Positions 27,133 to 36,829 of a stretch of DNA of 64,000 nt are shown here, piece by piece. The position numbers and the translations under genes are program-made. Source of the DNA: Saprospiraceae bacterium (GTDB taxonomy: Bacteria > Bacteroidota > Bacteroidia > Chitinophagales > Saprospiraceae). The notes beneath the pieces were generated by a model. That model was not told where the DNA came from. It ran no database searches and saw only the letters and a program-made list of their open reading frames with translations. The stretch is taken from NCBI GenBank assembly GCA_016722295.1, contig JADKGL010000029.1, forward strand, positions 1-64,000. Direction: 5' to 3'. Within the stretch, counting starts at the first letter, position 1, and every line of letters starts with the position of its first letter.

Positions 27133-28083
27133 TTGTCAAAGCTAAAACTATATATTGCTGAAAGAAATGATTTCTCAAATGAGGTTTTTCAGGAATTGGA
27201 AAATCGATTTGAAATTCTTGATTTTAAAGAAAATATTTCGATAAAAGAAATTTTAAAACAAGTAGATATTTTTTGGTTTCGATTGGCACATAAACTTGAT
27301 TCAACTGTTTTGGATAAAAGTACGAAATGTAAGTATTTGTTGACTCCTGTAACAGGTATAGATCATATAGATGAAAAACTATGTAATGAATTGGGAATAC
27401 AGATTATTTGTTTAAGAGGTGAAGTTGATTTCTTAAAGAATGTGAGAGCAACAGCAGAGCATACTATTGCATTAACTCTCGCCTTGCTAAGAAAAATTCA
27501 TCCTGCTATAACGGATGTTCAATCAGGAAATTGGAATCGCGATGCTTATCGAGGGAATGAACTGTTTAATAAAAAGGTAGGCATACTTGGATATGGTAGA
27601 TTAGGTAAAATTGTAGCAAAGTATTTTCATGCTTTTGATTGCGATATATTTTACTTTGATGTCGAAGAAAAAATTGCAGATTCATATTGTGTAAAATTGA
27701 ATAGCATAGAATCACTATTTGAGAATTGTGACATTGTAAGTATTCATATACCATTAAATGATTCGACAAAGGGTATCATAGATAAAAATTTGTTGTTTAA
27801 AATGGCAACAAATGCAATCCTAGTCAATACAAGTCGTGGAGCCATAGTAAACGATAAAGACTTGCTCGATGCATTAGTATCAAATAAAATCAAAGGTGCA
27901 GCCTTGGATGTATTAGAAGGCGAGCCAAATATTCTAAATTCCGAATTGGTGAAATATTCAAAATCGAATTCGAATTTGATCATTACACCACATATAGGTG
28001 GTAATACTTACGAATCATTTGCAAAGACAGAAAAGTTTTTAGCAGATAAATTAGTTCAGATTATTCATCAATCCCAAAATTGA
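27133..28083 (+). CDS. D-isomer-specific 2-hydroxyacid dehydrogenase
   Basis: A 316-residue NAD-dependent dehydrogenase of the PGDH/SerA-like fold. The Rossmann motif GILGYGRLGKIVAKYF is central, with VRATAEHTIALTLALLRKI before it. The catalytic residues are visible: Arg in NTSRGAIVNDKDLLDAL, Glu in ALDVLEGEPNI, and His in ITPHIGGNTYES. The start is a TTG 12 bp after neuC; no ATG is available. Its stop overlaps the next start (TTGA). A 2-hydroxyacid dehydrogenase is not a normal part of sialic acid synthesis, so it may reduce or oxidise a 2-keto or 2-hydroxy acid that decorates the nonulosonate. That is inference. Confidence 0.88.
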   Translation: MSKLKLYIAERNDFSNEVFQELENRFEILDFKENISIKEILKQVDIFWFRLAHKLDSTVLDKSTKCKYLLTPVTGIDHIDEKLCNELGIQIICLRGEVDFLKNVRATAEHTIALTLALLRKIHPAITDVQSGNWNRDAYRGNELFNKKVGILGYGRLGKIVAKYFHAFDCDIFYFDVEEKIADSYCVKLNSIESLFENCDIVSIHIPLNDSTKGIIDKNLLFKMATNAILVNTSRGAIVNDKDLLDALVSNKIKGAALDVLEGEPNILNSELVKYSKSNSNLIITPHIGGNTYESFAKTEKFLADKLVQIIHQSQN

Positions 28084-28774
28084 AAATACTAGGAATCATA
28101 CCTGCAAGGGCAGGGTCAAAGCGAGTGCCAAATAAAAATAAGCGTTTGCTAAATGGTAAAGAATTGGTGCGTTACACTATAGAAACTTGTATTGAGTCAA
28201 AGTTACTTTCAAAGATTGTCGTAAGCAGCGATGATCTCGATATATTGAATATTGCAAAGAATTATTCTGAAGTTATAGCCTTAGAAAGACCAGAAGAAAT
28301 TTCTCAAGACAAATCTCTTGCTTTAGAATTTGTACATCATGCTCTAAAATCGCTAAATGAAAATTATGATGTAGTTGTAATCATTCAGGTAAGTTCTCCT
28401 TTACACAGGCAATAGACATTGATCAAACTATTAAGGTATTGCTAGAAAATGATCAAGCAAAATCTGCAGCATCTGTAGTTAAATTAGATCATGCATTACA
28501 ACCGAGTAAAATTAAATTAATCAAACAAGGTCAGCTTATTTCTTACTTCAAAGATGAAGAAGATAAAATGATCGCGCATGAATTACCGGAGCTTTATATT
28601 CGCAATGGATCAGTATATGTTTCTCGTATAGAAACTATTCGATCTGGTAATATTATCACAGAACCATGTATGGCTTATGTTATGCCACGTGAGAGATCAT
28701 TGGATATTAATGATGAGATGGATTGGGGCTTGGCTGAGTATATGATGGGTGATTATAAAATTTCATTTAAATAA
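28080..28774 (+). pseudogene. neuA: CMP-nonulosonate cytidylyltransferase NeuA-like, single frameshift
   Basis: Activates the sialic-type acid with CTP. Frame one (28080-28415, TTG start) holds IIPARAGSKRVPNKNKR, the CTP loop, and IVVSSDDLDIL. The frame is lost near 28399-28403. The second frame continues in register as FTQAIDIDQTIKVLLEN, then YIRNGSVYVSRIETI and a closing LDINDEMDWGLAEYM. Adding one T in the cctttaca run gives VSSPFTQAIDID and a normal protein of about 231 residues. All family motifs survive, which favours a base-calling slip over decay. Confidence 0.85.
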
Positions 28775-28782
28775 CTGCAATT

Positions 28783-29271
28783 ATGATGAAATTTATACAA
28801 AGAGTACTAAATAAAATTGATGCGATTATAGCAGTACCTTGGCAATATTGGCTAGATTGGAAGTTGGAGAAAATAAGTAAAGATGATAGATTTTATCTAA
28901 AGGGACTTAGGTCATATTATGAAGATTATTATAAAAATTTAGAAAATCCATTAATAACTGTTTATATACCAACGTATAATAGGAGTAAATTGCTGATGGA
29001 ACGTTCTTTAAAGTCTGCAATAAGTCAAACTTATAAAAATTTAGAAATTTTAGTAATTGGAGATTGTTGTACCGATGATACAGAAAAATGTATAGGAGAT
29101 CTCAATGACAAAAGAGTTAAGTTTTTTAATTTGCCGGAAAGACCTAATTATCCTAAGTATAAATATGCACGATGGTTGATGATTGGTTCATATGCAAGAA
29201 ATGTTGGATTATTAGTTTCAAAAGGTGATTGGATAGCCTATTTAGATGATGATGACATTTGGGGAAAATGA
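28783..29271 (+). pseudogene. GT2 glycosyltransferase, N-terminal part (frameshift from the next ORF)
   Basis: The GT-A nucleotide-binding half of a family 2 transferase. The motifs ITVYIPTYNRSKLLMERSL, SAISQTYKNLEILVIGDCC, TDDTEKC and GDWIAYLDDDDIW are all classic. The DDD of YLDDDDIW binds the metal and the nucleotide-sugar. The frame ends at GK-stop. Removing one base in the ggggaaaa run gives DDDDIWENDHIEELY and joins it directly to the ORF at 29246-31006. About 60 residues of unusual leader (HKIDAIIAVPWQYWLDW-like) precede the fold. Confidence 0.8.
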
Positions 29272-31006
29272 CCACATTGAGGAGTTATATAATTTGACGC
29301 AATCTAAAGAGGATGTTGAATTTGTTTATGGCGGTTATAAAAGGCAAAATCAGGATGGCACGTGGACAATAAGAGAAAATCCAAATTTCATTTCTGGAAA
29401 AAAACCATTTGGAGGAACATTCATTCTACATAGTTCTATTATGTATAGAAGTTATCTTTCCTTCCAATTGTATTTTACGGATTCATATAAATATGGCAAA
29501 GCATTAGATTATTTATTTACACAGCGTATCGCTCGGTCTGGTATTAAATGGAAATTTGCAAAAGGTGTATATGCAATACAACCTCTTAGGCCAGGTGAAG
29601 TAACGACAACTTATAATTCAATTAAACCCTTTTGGCCGAGAGGATTAGATTTTATTTTACTTCCAATATTAAAAAGGTTTAACTTTTTGAGCGACTTTAG
29701 CAAGCTGTCATCTAATCTCCTTACTAATATACTTGCAATTCCAATTGGTTTTATTAGTTCGGTATTTATAGCAAGATATCTTGGTGTTGAAGGGAGAGGT
29801 TTATTTAGTTATGCAGTACTGATATCAGGTTTTTTTTTGCCTATCATTTCTATTGGGATTGATGCAGGTTTTGTTTATTATATCTCGAATAAAAAATATT
29901 TATATAAGAATCTTTTTGGTTCCATTTTTTTTAGTGTAATTATTATTTCTTCGATTTATATTTTTTTAATTAATTTTTTTCATGAATATGATATTTTACC
30001 CTGGAAGTTGACCAAGGATTTTGATGATATTGAAATGTTGGTAATTTCATTTTTAATACTATGTAATTGTTTCTTTTTATTTTATAATAAAACATTGAAT
30101 GCTAATAATGAATTTCATTTGCCAAATTATTTAAATATAGCATATAAAATTATTGCACCATTTTTTACAATTGTTTTTTGTGTGTTGAGTTCTGATAAAG
30201 TGGGAGGGGCTTTATTTGGTTTGCTTTTTGGTACTGGAATTTTAGTTTTATTTCAATTTTTTAAAATTAGAAATTGGCTTGATATAAATTTGAATATTGA
30301 CAAATTATTTCTCAAGCAATCTTTGGATTATGGATTCAAGGGTTGGGTTGGAAATATTGCTGTAATAGCTAATAATAGAATTGATCAATTGATTCTTGGA
30401 GCAATGTTTGCTCCAAGTTACCTTGGAATTTATGGTATTTCAGTCCTTTTAAGCGAATTAATTTGGGTTCCTGTCATGTCACTTAATCCAATTTTGCACA
30501 ATAGAATAGCAAAAAACTTCATAGAGAGTAAGTCGGAAGTTTTATTGGAATTTGAATTTATTTCAAGAGTTAGTTTTGTTTTTTCAATTTGTTTAACCAT
30601 ACTTTTTATTCCATTTGCATATATTGCTATTCACTATATTTATGGAAAAGCGTATGGAGATGCATTTATTCCCTTTTTAATCCTACTTCCTGGAACAGTA
30701 TTCAGTATAGTTACAAAGTTTTTAGTAAAATTATTTTCAGCTTCTGGTGACATTATGATTACTAGCAAAATTCAAATGTTTATTATGGCAACAGGATTAA
30801 TTTTATATTCATTGCTTATTAAGAAATTTGAAATAGAAGGCGTAGCATTTGCAACATCGTTATCTTATTTCTTAGGAGCAATTTTATCATTATATTATTT
30901 TAGGAAATTATATTCAAGAAATATTCAAGATTTATTGATTATTAAATCTAATGATTTAAAAATTTTGAAATTGAAATTATTGGATTTAAAACATCGTTAT
31001 AGTTGA
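29246..31006 (+). CDS. GT2 C-terminal part in frame with a Wzx-type polysaccharide flippase
   Basis: A 586-residue reading. The first about 147 residues finish the GT2 domain of the preceding ORF (FVYGGYKRQNQDGTW, GGTFILHSSIMYRS, YGKALDYLFTQRIARSGIKW). From about residue 148 it becomes a complete MATE/Wzx-like flippase of about 440 residues and 12 helices (NLLTNILAIPIGFISSVFIA, RYLGVEGRGLFSYAV, DQLILGAMFAPSYLGIYG, GKAYGDAFIPFLILLPG). No stop separates the two parts. A TTG at 29687 with an aaaaagg sequence upstream could start a separate flippase. The flippase would move lipid-linked repeat units across the inner membrane. The part boundaries are clear; fusion versus overlapping genes is open. 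Confidence 0.8.
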   Translation: MMMTFGENDHIEELYNLTQSKEDVEFVYGGYKRQNQDGTWTIRENPNFISGKKPFGGTFILHSSIMYRSYLSFQLYFTDSYKYGKALDYLFTQRIARSGIKWKFAKGVYAIQPLRPGEVTTTYNSIKPFWPRGLDFILLPILKRFNFLSDFSKLSSNLLTNILAIPIGFISSVFIARYLGVEGRGLFSYAVLISGFFLPIISIGIDAGFVYYISNKKYLYKNLFGSIFFSVIIISSIYIFLINFFHEYDILPWKLTKDFDDIEMLVISFLILCNCFFLFYNKTLNANNEFHLPNYLNIAYKIIAPFFTIVFCVLSSDKVGGALFGLLFGTGILVLFQFFKIRNWLDINLNIDKLFLKQSLDYGFKGWVGNIAVIANNRIDQLILGAMFAPSYLGIYGISVLLSELIWVPVMSLNPILHNRIAKNFIESKSEVLLEFEFISRVSFVFSICLTILFIPFAYIAIHYIYGKAYGDAFIPFLILLPGTVFSIVTKFLVKLFSASGDIMITSKIQMFIMATGLILYSLLIKKFEIEGVAFATSLSYFLGAILSLYYFRKLYSRNIQDLLIIKSNDLKILKLKLLDLKHRYS

Positions 31007-31028
31007 TCAACCTGTTTTATAAAATTTC

Positions 31029-32427
31029 ATGTTCGATATTGTTTATATAGTTTCTCATGGGTTTGCATCAAGAATGGTTACGCAAACTAACCTTTTAGGT
31101 AAATTAGTGCAAGCAGGGAAAAGCGTTGCTTTGATTTCCCCTGATAAAGAAGATATTGTTTTAAAAAATTACTGCAATGAAGAAGGCGTCGAATTATATG
31201 AATTCAATCCAAGTTCGAGTTTTTGGACAAGCCAGTATACTGATTCAAGAAAATATTTTTAGAAGATATTGATTCAAATGTAGCATTAAAGGAAAACATA
31301 TATGGGCAATAAAGTATAATACATCTAAAAATCCTTGGAATCATTTGAGACCAAGAGTCTTATATTTGGTTTATAAATTGATAAAAAAATTTCCAATAAT
31401 TAGAAAATGGTATAGGCTTAAAGAACAGAAATACTTGAAGTCAAATGAGGCAGAAAATTTGATCAAAGGGTTAAACCCCAAGTATTTAGTTTCTACATAT
31501 CCTGTTAGTTTTGGAGAATCTATGTTGTTAAAAGCAGGTAATAATAATAATTCTACTATTACAATGATTCATTTATTGAGTTGGGATAATATTACTTGTA
31601 AGGGCCATTTTCCAGAATTAGCACAAAAATACATCGCATGGGGACCAATTATGAAACAAGAGTTTATTGAATATTATAAGATTGAACCATTTAATATAGA
31701 AATCTGTGGTGTCCCTCATTTTGATATTCATTATGAAAGTAAATCAAAACCAGATTTCAAAAAATATATAATTCAACTAGGGCTTGACCCAGATAAGCCT
31801 TATTTGTTTTTTGGAATGAGTTCGCCAAGATTTGCTCCCAAGGAGATAGAAATAGTTGAACAATTATCCGTTGCACTCCACAATAACAAATTTGGTGAAA
31901 GAATGCAAATGGTAGTCCGTCCTCATCCTCAAAATGTTCAGGGATATATGGCTGATTTAAGTTGGTTGCCAAGATTGAGCAAGCTCCAAACAAAAAGAGT
32001 TGGAATAGATTATCCTTTATTGAAAGAGAGTAAAATGCAATGGAGTATGGAGCAAGCCGACATGATAAAATTGTCACAGCTGTTAGTGCATTCTAAATTA
32101 TGTATTAATAGTGGAAGCACTCTATGTATAGATGCTTTATCATGTAATATTCCAGTACTAGTTTCAGCTTTTGATAGTGATTCTGAATTAAATTATTGGA
32201 AGTCAGCTAGAAGATTAATGGATTTTCCTCATCTTCGAAAGTTAAGAGAAATGGGAGGGTTTGTGGTAGCAAGTTCAATAGAAAATTTAATTGATGAGAT
32301 AACTAATTTTATTTCTGACCCTAATAGGGATTTGGAGAAAAGAAAGCACGCATTAGTTATGGAAATTAGTTCAAATTCGGGAATGGCTACTACCTCGGTT
32401 TTTGATTATTTAATTAATTTAAACTAA
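31029..32427 (+). pseudogene. GT-B/CDP-glycerol-transferase-like sugar transferase, frameshifted
   Basis: The first frame (31029-31262) starts MFDIVYIVSHGFASRMVTQT and LLGKLVQAGKSVALISPD, a GT-B N-terminal Rossmann start. Two shifts between 31250 and 31300 lead to the main frame (to 32427), with MVVRPHPQNVQ, LLVHSKLCINSGSTLCIDAL and SCNIPVLVSAFDSDSELNYW. This C-terminal pattern is that of the donor-binding half of GT-B enzymes such as CDP-glycerol transferases and capsule transferases. Read together the protein would have about 465 residues. Its donor is unknown. At least two bases must be changed to restore one frame. Confidence 0.65.
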
Positions 32428-32594
32428 AAGTATTTTGTCATTCATGAGATACTAATTTGTGAAGGAGACAAAAGGAAATTCTCTTTTATAGGATACTGAA
32501 AGTATGTAAATTTATTTTGAACTTTTATATCATTTTATCAATTAAAAGTTGATATTTATTTATTACTTTATTTTATATTATTAAATATTTTTTT

Positions 32595-33560
32595 ATGAAA
32601 ACAGCAATAGTTTGTGGAGCTGGAGGTTTTATAGGAGGCCACCTTGTAAAAAGGTTGAAACAAGAGGGTTATTGGGTAAGAGGAGTTGATTTGAAGAATA
32701 ACGAATACAGTTCTAGTATAGCCGATGAATTTATTCTTGGTGACTTAAGGGATCCAGTAGTTTGTCTTAATTTGTTTGATAGGAAAATCAATGAGGTTTA
32801 TCAGCTTGCTGCAGATATGGGCGGCGCAGGTTATATTTTTTCTGGAAATCATGATGCTGATGTAATGCACAATTCTGCACTTTGCAATATTAATATGATT
32901 AAATGTAGTCAGAATTTTGGAGTTGATAAAATATTTTATTCTTCTTCTGCTTGTATGTATCCTGAGTATAATCAATTAGATCCAGACAATCCTAAGTGTT
33001 CCGAAGATAGCGCCTATCCAGCAGCCCCAGACAGTGAGTATGGGTGGGAGAAATTATTTAGCGAAAGACTTTATATGTCTTATCAAAGGAATTATAATCT
33101 ACAAGTTAGAATTGCAAGGTTTCATAATATTTTCGGACCAGAAGGAACTTGGGATGGGGGAAAAGAAAAAGCCCCGGCTGCGCTTTGCCGTAAAATAGCT
33201 AAAGCAAAGGATGGAGAAGCAATTGAAATTTGGGGAGATGGAAATCAAACAAGATCATTTTTATATATTGATGAATGTATTGAAGGAATTAGGAAGTTGA
33301 TGAATTCCGAATTTTCAGGCCCAGTAAATTTAGGTTCAGAGGAGATGGTATCGATAAATCAATTTGTAGATATGATTGCAAAGATAGCAAATAAGAGAAT
33401 TCTTAAAAATCATATTGAAGGACCATTAGGGGTAAGGGGAAGAAATTCTGATAATGCATTAATTTTTGAGAAACTAAAATGGAAGCCTTCTCAATCTTTA
33501 GAAATAGGATTGGCAAATACTTATTTTTGGATCCAAGATCAAATATTTAGCAATAAATAG
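32595..33560 (+). CDS. gme: GDP-mannose 3,5-epimerase (plant GME-like)
   Basis: Converts GDP-D-mannose to GDP-L-galactose through a double epimerisation. The 321-residue extended SDR begins MKTAIVCGAGGFIGGHLVKR and keeps the motifs of plant GME: AADMGGAGYIFSGN, then SSSACMYPEYNQLDP with the catalytic Cys. The Tyr/Lys of SDR enzymes lie in YGWEKLFSERL. The second acid/base Lys is in GGKEKAPAALCRK. ARFHNIFGPEGTWDG, WGDGNQTRSFLYIDECIEG, LGSEEMVSINQFVDMI and GVRGRNSDNALI are close to the plant sequence. A 167-bp gap precedes it. The product would be a GDP-L-galactose donor for the polysaccharide. Confidence 0.88.
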   Translation: MKTAIVCGAGGFIGGHLVKRLKQEGYWVRGVDLKNNEYSSSIADEFILGDLRDPVVCLNLFDRKINEVYQLAADMGGAGYIFSGNHDADVMHNSALCNINMIKCSQNFGVDKIFYSSSACMYPEYNQLDPDNPKCSEDSAYPAAPDSEYGWEKLFSERLYMSYQRNYNLQVRIARFHNIFGPEGTWDGGKEKAPAALCRKIAKAKDGEAIEIWGDGNQTRSFLYIDECIEGIRKLMNSEFSGPVNLGSEEMVSINQFVDMIAKIANKRILKNHIEGPLGVRGRNSDNALIFEKLKWKPSQSLEIGLANTYFWIQDQIFSNK

Positions 33561-34718
33561 ATGGCTGAAAAGCATAAAATTTTAATTATTAGCTGGGGTG
33601 TATTCCCGCTGCAACAAGCTATGTCTGTATTGGTGCATAATTTAGCTAAAGAATTAGGTCATGATAGCGTGGTTGTGGTTGGTGAAAAATCTAATGTTGC
33701 CGCCAATTGGGATTCAGTACCTTATCCATTATATTATATTGATGCAGAAATATTTGGTATATCTAAAGGTAAAGAATATCTAAAGTGGTTGTTGCTTTTT
33801 CCTACTGTGAATAGAATTAAAGAAATTGTTGAGGCTCATAATTGCACAAGTATTTTGTGTCCATTTCCAGATGAATTTTATTTAGCTGTTTCATATTTAG
33901 TTACAAAAGAAACTAAACTTCCATTTTATCCTTGGTTTCATAACACATATTTGGAAAACCGAAATGGAATTAAAAAATTGATTGCAAAATTTTTGCAGCC
34001 AAAAGTTTTTGAGAAGGCAGAAGTAATTTTTACTATATCTGATGGACTTACAGAATATTATGCTAGTACTTATAAATCATATGAATTTTGCACTCTCGTA
34101 CATGGATTTAATATTCCAAAACAAATTTTTAAAGATTTTAGTATTGATATTTCCGAAAAAATTAGATTTGCTTACACCGGTTCTTTTAATGAATCATGTA
34201 AAGATGCAGCAGTAAGATTATGTAAAGCAATTGTTTCTGATTGCAAATATGAATTGCACGTATTTGGAAGGTCGGCCGCATTAAACTTAGCACAGAATGG
34301 TATTCCTGTAGAAAGCATGGTAATTTATGATTTTTTAAGTGAATTTGAGTTTTTCGAAAAGTTGCAATTTTGTCATATTATGCTTTTACCACATGGGTTC
34401 AATGGGGCATGGAGTCAAATCGAATTTGACACTATATTTCCTACTAGAACCATACCTTTGCTATTTAGTAATCGACCAATTTTGCTTTATAGCCCAGAAA
34501 ATGTTTTTTTAACTAATTTCTTTAAAGTTAATCGCTGTGGTTTTATAGAATCTTCAAGAGATGAAGTGTGTATCTTGAATACAATAAGGGAAATCATAAC
34601 TGACGAATTTAAAAGAAATGATGTTATATTCAATGCTTTGAAAATTAGTCAAAAATTTGATGTTCGCTTGGTCAAGCAACAATTATTCGAAATGTTGGAA
34701 ATTAAAAGAAAAACGTAA
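33561..34718 (+). CDS. glycosyltransferase, GT-B type (family 4-like)
   Basis: A 385-residue protein that starts right at the end of gme (no gap). The N-terminal half begins KILIISWGVFPLQQAMSVLV, a Rossmann start with a glycine-poor loop. The C-terminal half carries IRFAYTGSFNESCKDAAVRL, YELHVFGRSAAL and FPTRTIPLLFSNRPILLYSP, as in donor-binding GT4 domains. The classic EPFG / E-x7-E motif is replaced by FDTIFPTRTIPLLF, so it is a divergent member. The donor and acceptor are unknown. Its coupling to gme makes a GDP-L-galactose transferase an attractive but untested idea. Confidence 0.72.
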   Translation: MAEKHKILIISWGVFPLQQAMSVLVHNLAKELGHDSVVVVGEKSNVAANWDSVPYPLYYIDAEIFGISKGKEYLKWLLLFPTVNRIKEIVEAHNCTSILCPFPDEFYLAVSYLVTKETKLPFYPWFHNTYLENRNGIKKLIAKFLQPKVFEKAEVIFTISDGLTEYYASTYKSYEFCTLVHGFNIPKQIFKDFSIDISEKIRFAYTGSFNESCKDAAVRLCKAIVSDCKYELHVFGRSAALNLAQNGIPVESMVIYDFLSEFEFFEKLQFCHIMLLPHGFNGAWSQIEFDTIFPTRTIPLLFSNRPILLYSPENVFLTNFFKVNRCGFIESSRDEVCILNTIREIITDEFKRNDVIFNALKISQKFDVRLVKQQLFEMLEIKRKT

Positions 34719-34841
34719 TTCTTATTGAAATCAATTTTTATATTAAGGTATAATAGACCGTTTTAAATTAACCTTTGCATTTTACCTTTTTGTGTCATTG
34801 CAAGAGAGACAATATTTTTTTTTAGTACTAAAAATTATAAG

Positions 34842-35636
34842 ATGAGATTTGGTTTTGGAGATAATTGGATTGACTATTTGGCAACCATTGATGAAGCCAA
34901 AATTGAGGCAAGTAGAAGGAGATTAAAGCAGATTGTTAACATTGAATTAAAAGGTAAATCTTTTATTGACATTGGCTGTGGTTCAGGGGTACATAGTCTA
35001 TCAGCTGTAAAAGAAGGTGCTATTGTATCTTCTTTTGATTTTGATGAAAATTCTGTATTAGCTGCAAAGAAGTTAAGAAGTTTGCAAAATGTATCGAATG
35101 AATTGTGGCAGATTGAAAAAGGAGATGTGCTTTCAAAAGAATATCTAGAAAAATATAAGAAATCCGATATCGTATATTCATGGGGTGTTTTGCACCATAC
35201 TGGACATATGTGGCAGGCCATAGAAAATGCAGCAGATTTAGTAATCAAAAATGGATATTTGTGCATTGCAATATACAACGATCAAGGGTGGAAATCTAAA
35301 TTTTGGTGGTATGTAAAATATATTTACAATTCGTTGCCTCAAAAAATAAATAAAATATATGCATATTTTCTAGGTATGTTTTTTATTTTCTTAAACATTC
35401 TTAAATACACTTTGCTTTTAAAGCCCATGGTAGCTATTGGGCCCTTATTGAATTATAAGGCAGATCGGGGGATGAATATATTAAATGACTTAGTTGATTG
35501 GTATGGCGGCTTCCCATTTGAATATGCAAGTATTGATGATTTAGAAAAATATTTAAGATCAAAAGGGTTCGAAATGGTAAATGTAATAAGTACTAATTCT
35601 TTAGGTTGCAATGAAATGCTATTTCATAAAATTTAA
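34842..35636 (+). CDS. class I SAM-dependent methyltransferase
   Basis: A 264-residue protein. SAM motif I is FIDIGCGSGVHSLSAVKEGA, motif II is SSFDFDENSVLAAKKLR, and SDIVYSWGVLHHTGHMWQAI is the post-motif acceptor region. A hydrophobic segment near residues 175-200 (FLGMFFIFLNILKYTLLLK) may attach it to the membrane. Its location between glycosyltransferases and sugar epimerases points to O-methylation of a polysaccharide residue, or of a polyprenyl-linked intermediate. The substrate cannot be read from sequence. Confidence 0.82.
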   Translation: MRFGFGDNWIDYLATIDEAKIEASRRRLKQIVNIELKGKSFIDIGCGSGVHSLSAVKEGAIVSSFDFDENSVLAAKKLRSLQNVSNELWQIEKGDVLSKEYLEKYKKSDIVYSWGVLHHTGHMWQAIENAADLVIKNGYLCIAIYNDQGWKSKFWWYVKYIYNSLPQKINKIYAYFLGMFFIFLNILKYTLLLKPMVAIGPLLNYKADRGMNILNDLVDWYGGFPFEYASIDDLEKYLRSKGFEMVNVISTNSLGCNEMLFHKI

Positions 35637-35779
35637 ATGGATTGATTTTAAAAGTCTAGAGATCTTAGTACTGAAATAAAAGGGAAGTATTTATATGCCA
35701 ATATTTGACTGATTTATTAATTCAAATAACTAAAGATGGCATTTTAAAAATTTATATTTAATTAATTAGAAATTTTAAA

Positions 35780-36829
35780 ATGAAAAAAATATTAGTCACA
35801 GGATCTTCTGGACTTATAGGATCAGAAGTTGTAAGATATTTTGATAATCTGGGATTTCAAATATTTGGAATCGATAATAATATGAGAGCAGATTTTTTTG
35901 GTCCTAAAGGTGATACAAGATGGAATCAAGAACAGCTTAAAACGAGTTGTAAGAATTTCAATCACATTGAAATAGATATACGTGATCGCAAGAAAGTTTT
36001 GGAGCTTTTTAGAGATATTAAGCCTGATTATATAGCGCATACTGCAGCTCAACCTAGTCATGATTTGGCAGCATCAAGACCATTTGATGATTTTGATGTA
36101 AATGCAGTAGGTACCTTAAATTTATTAGAAGCAACAAGACAGTATTGTCCTGAAAGCCCATTTGCTCATATGAGTACCAACAAGGTTTATGGGGATGCTC
36201 CAAATAATTTAAGTTTAGTTGAATTAGATACGAGATGGGACTATGCTGATGATGAATACCTTGATGGAATTAAAGAGAGCTTTACAATTGACCAATCCAA
36301 GCATTCACTATTTGGAGCATCCAAGGTTGCAGCTGATATCATGGTTCAGGAATATGGAAGGTATTTTTCTATGCCTACTTGTGCTTTAAGAGGTGGTTGT
36401 TTGACAGGGCCAAATCATTCAGGAGTGGAATTGCATGGTTTCTTATCTTATTTAATTCAAGTAAATATCACAGGCAAGGAGTACACTGTCTATGGGTATA
36501 AAGGCAAACAAGTTAGAGATAATATTCACTCGTTTGATGTTGCTAGATTTATTGATGAATTTTTTTTAAATCCTCGTTGTGGAGAAGTCTACAATATTGG
36601 AGGGGGACGAGCAAATTCTGTTTCAATTCTTGAAGCATTTAAACTAGTAGAAAATATTACTGGTAAAAAAATGCAATATAAATATAGCGAGAAGAACAGA
36701 GAAGGTGATCATATTTGCTATATTTCAAATCTTTCAAAGATGAAATCACATTATCCAAATTGGGATATAACAAAACCTTTGCAAACTGTAATTGAAGAAA
36801 TAGTTGCTTCTTGGAAGAAGAAGTTGTGA
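35780..36829 (+). CDS. CDP-paratose 2-epimerase-like SDR with Tyr-to-Phe change
   Basis: A 349-residue NAD-binding extended SDR. TGSSGLIGSEVVRYF binds the cofactor. PDYIAHTAAQPSHDLAASRP, THKVYGD-like STNKVYGDAPNNL, GCLTGPNHSGVELHGF, GKQVRDNIHSFDVARFI and VYNIGGGRANSVSILEAF match the CDP-paratose/tyvelose epimerase subfamily. Where these enzymes have YxxxK, this protein has SLFGASKVAAD, so Phe replaces the catalytic Tyr. I recall the same Phe in close homologues, so it may be a feature of a subgroup. It is related to the gene at 41384. The substrate is unknown. Confidence 0.8.
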   Translation: MKKILVTGSSGLIGSEVVRYFDNLGFQIFGIDNNMRADFFGPKGDTRWNQEQLKTSCKNFNHIEIDIRDRKKVLELFRDIKPDYIAHTAAQPSHDLAASRPFDDFDVNAVGTLNLLEATRQYCPESPFAHMSTNKVYGDAPNNLSLVELDTRWDYADDEYLDGIKESFTIDQSKHSLFGASKVAADIMVQEYGRYFSMPTCALRGGCLTGPNHSGVELHGFLSYLIQVNITGKEYTVYGYKGKQVRDNIHSFDVARFIDEFFLNPRCGEVYNIGGGRANSVSILEAFKLVENITGKKMQYKYSEKNREGDHICYISNLSKMKSHYPNWDITKPLQTVIEEIVASWKKKL

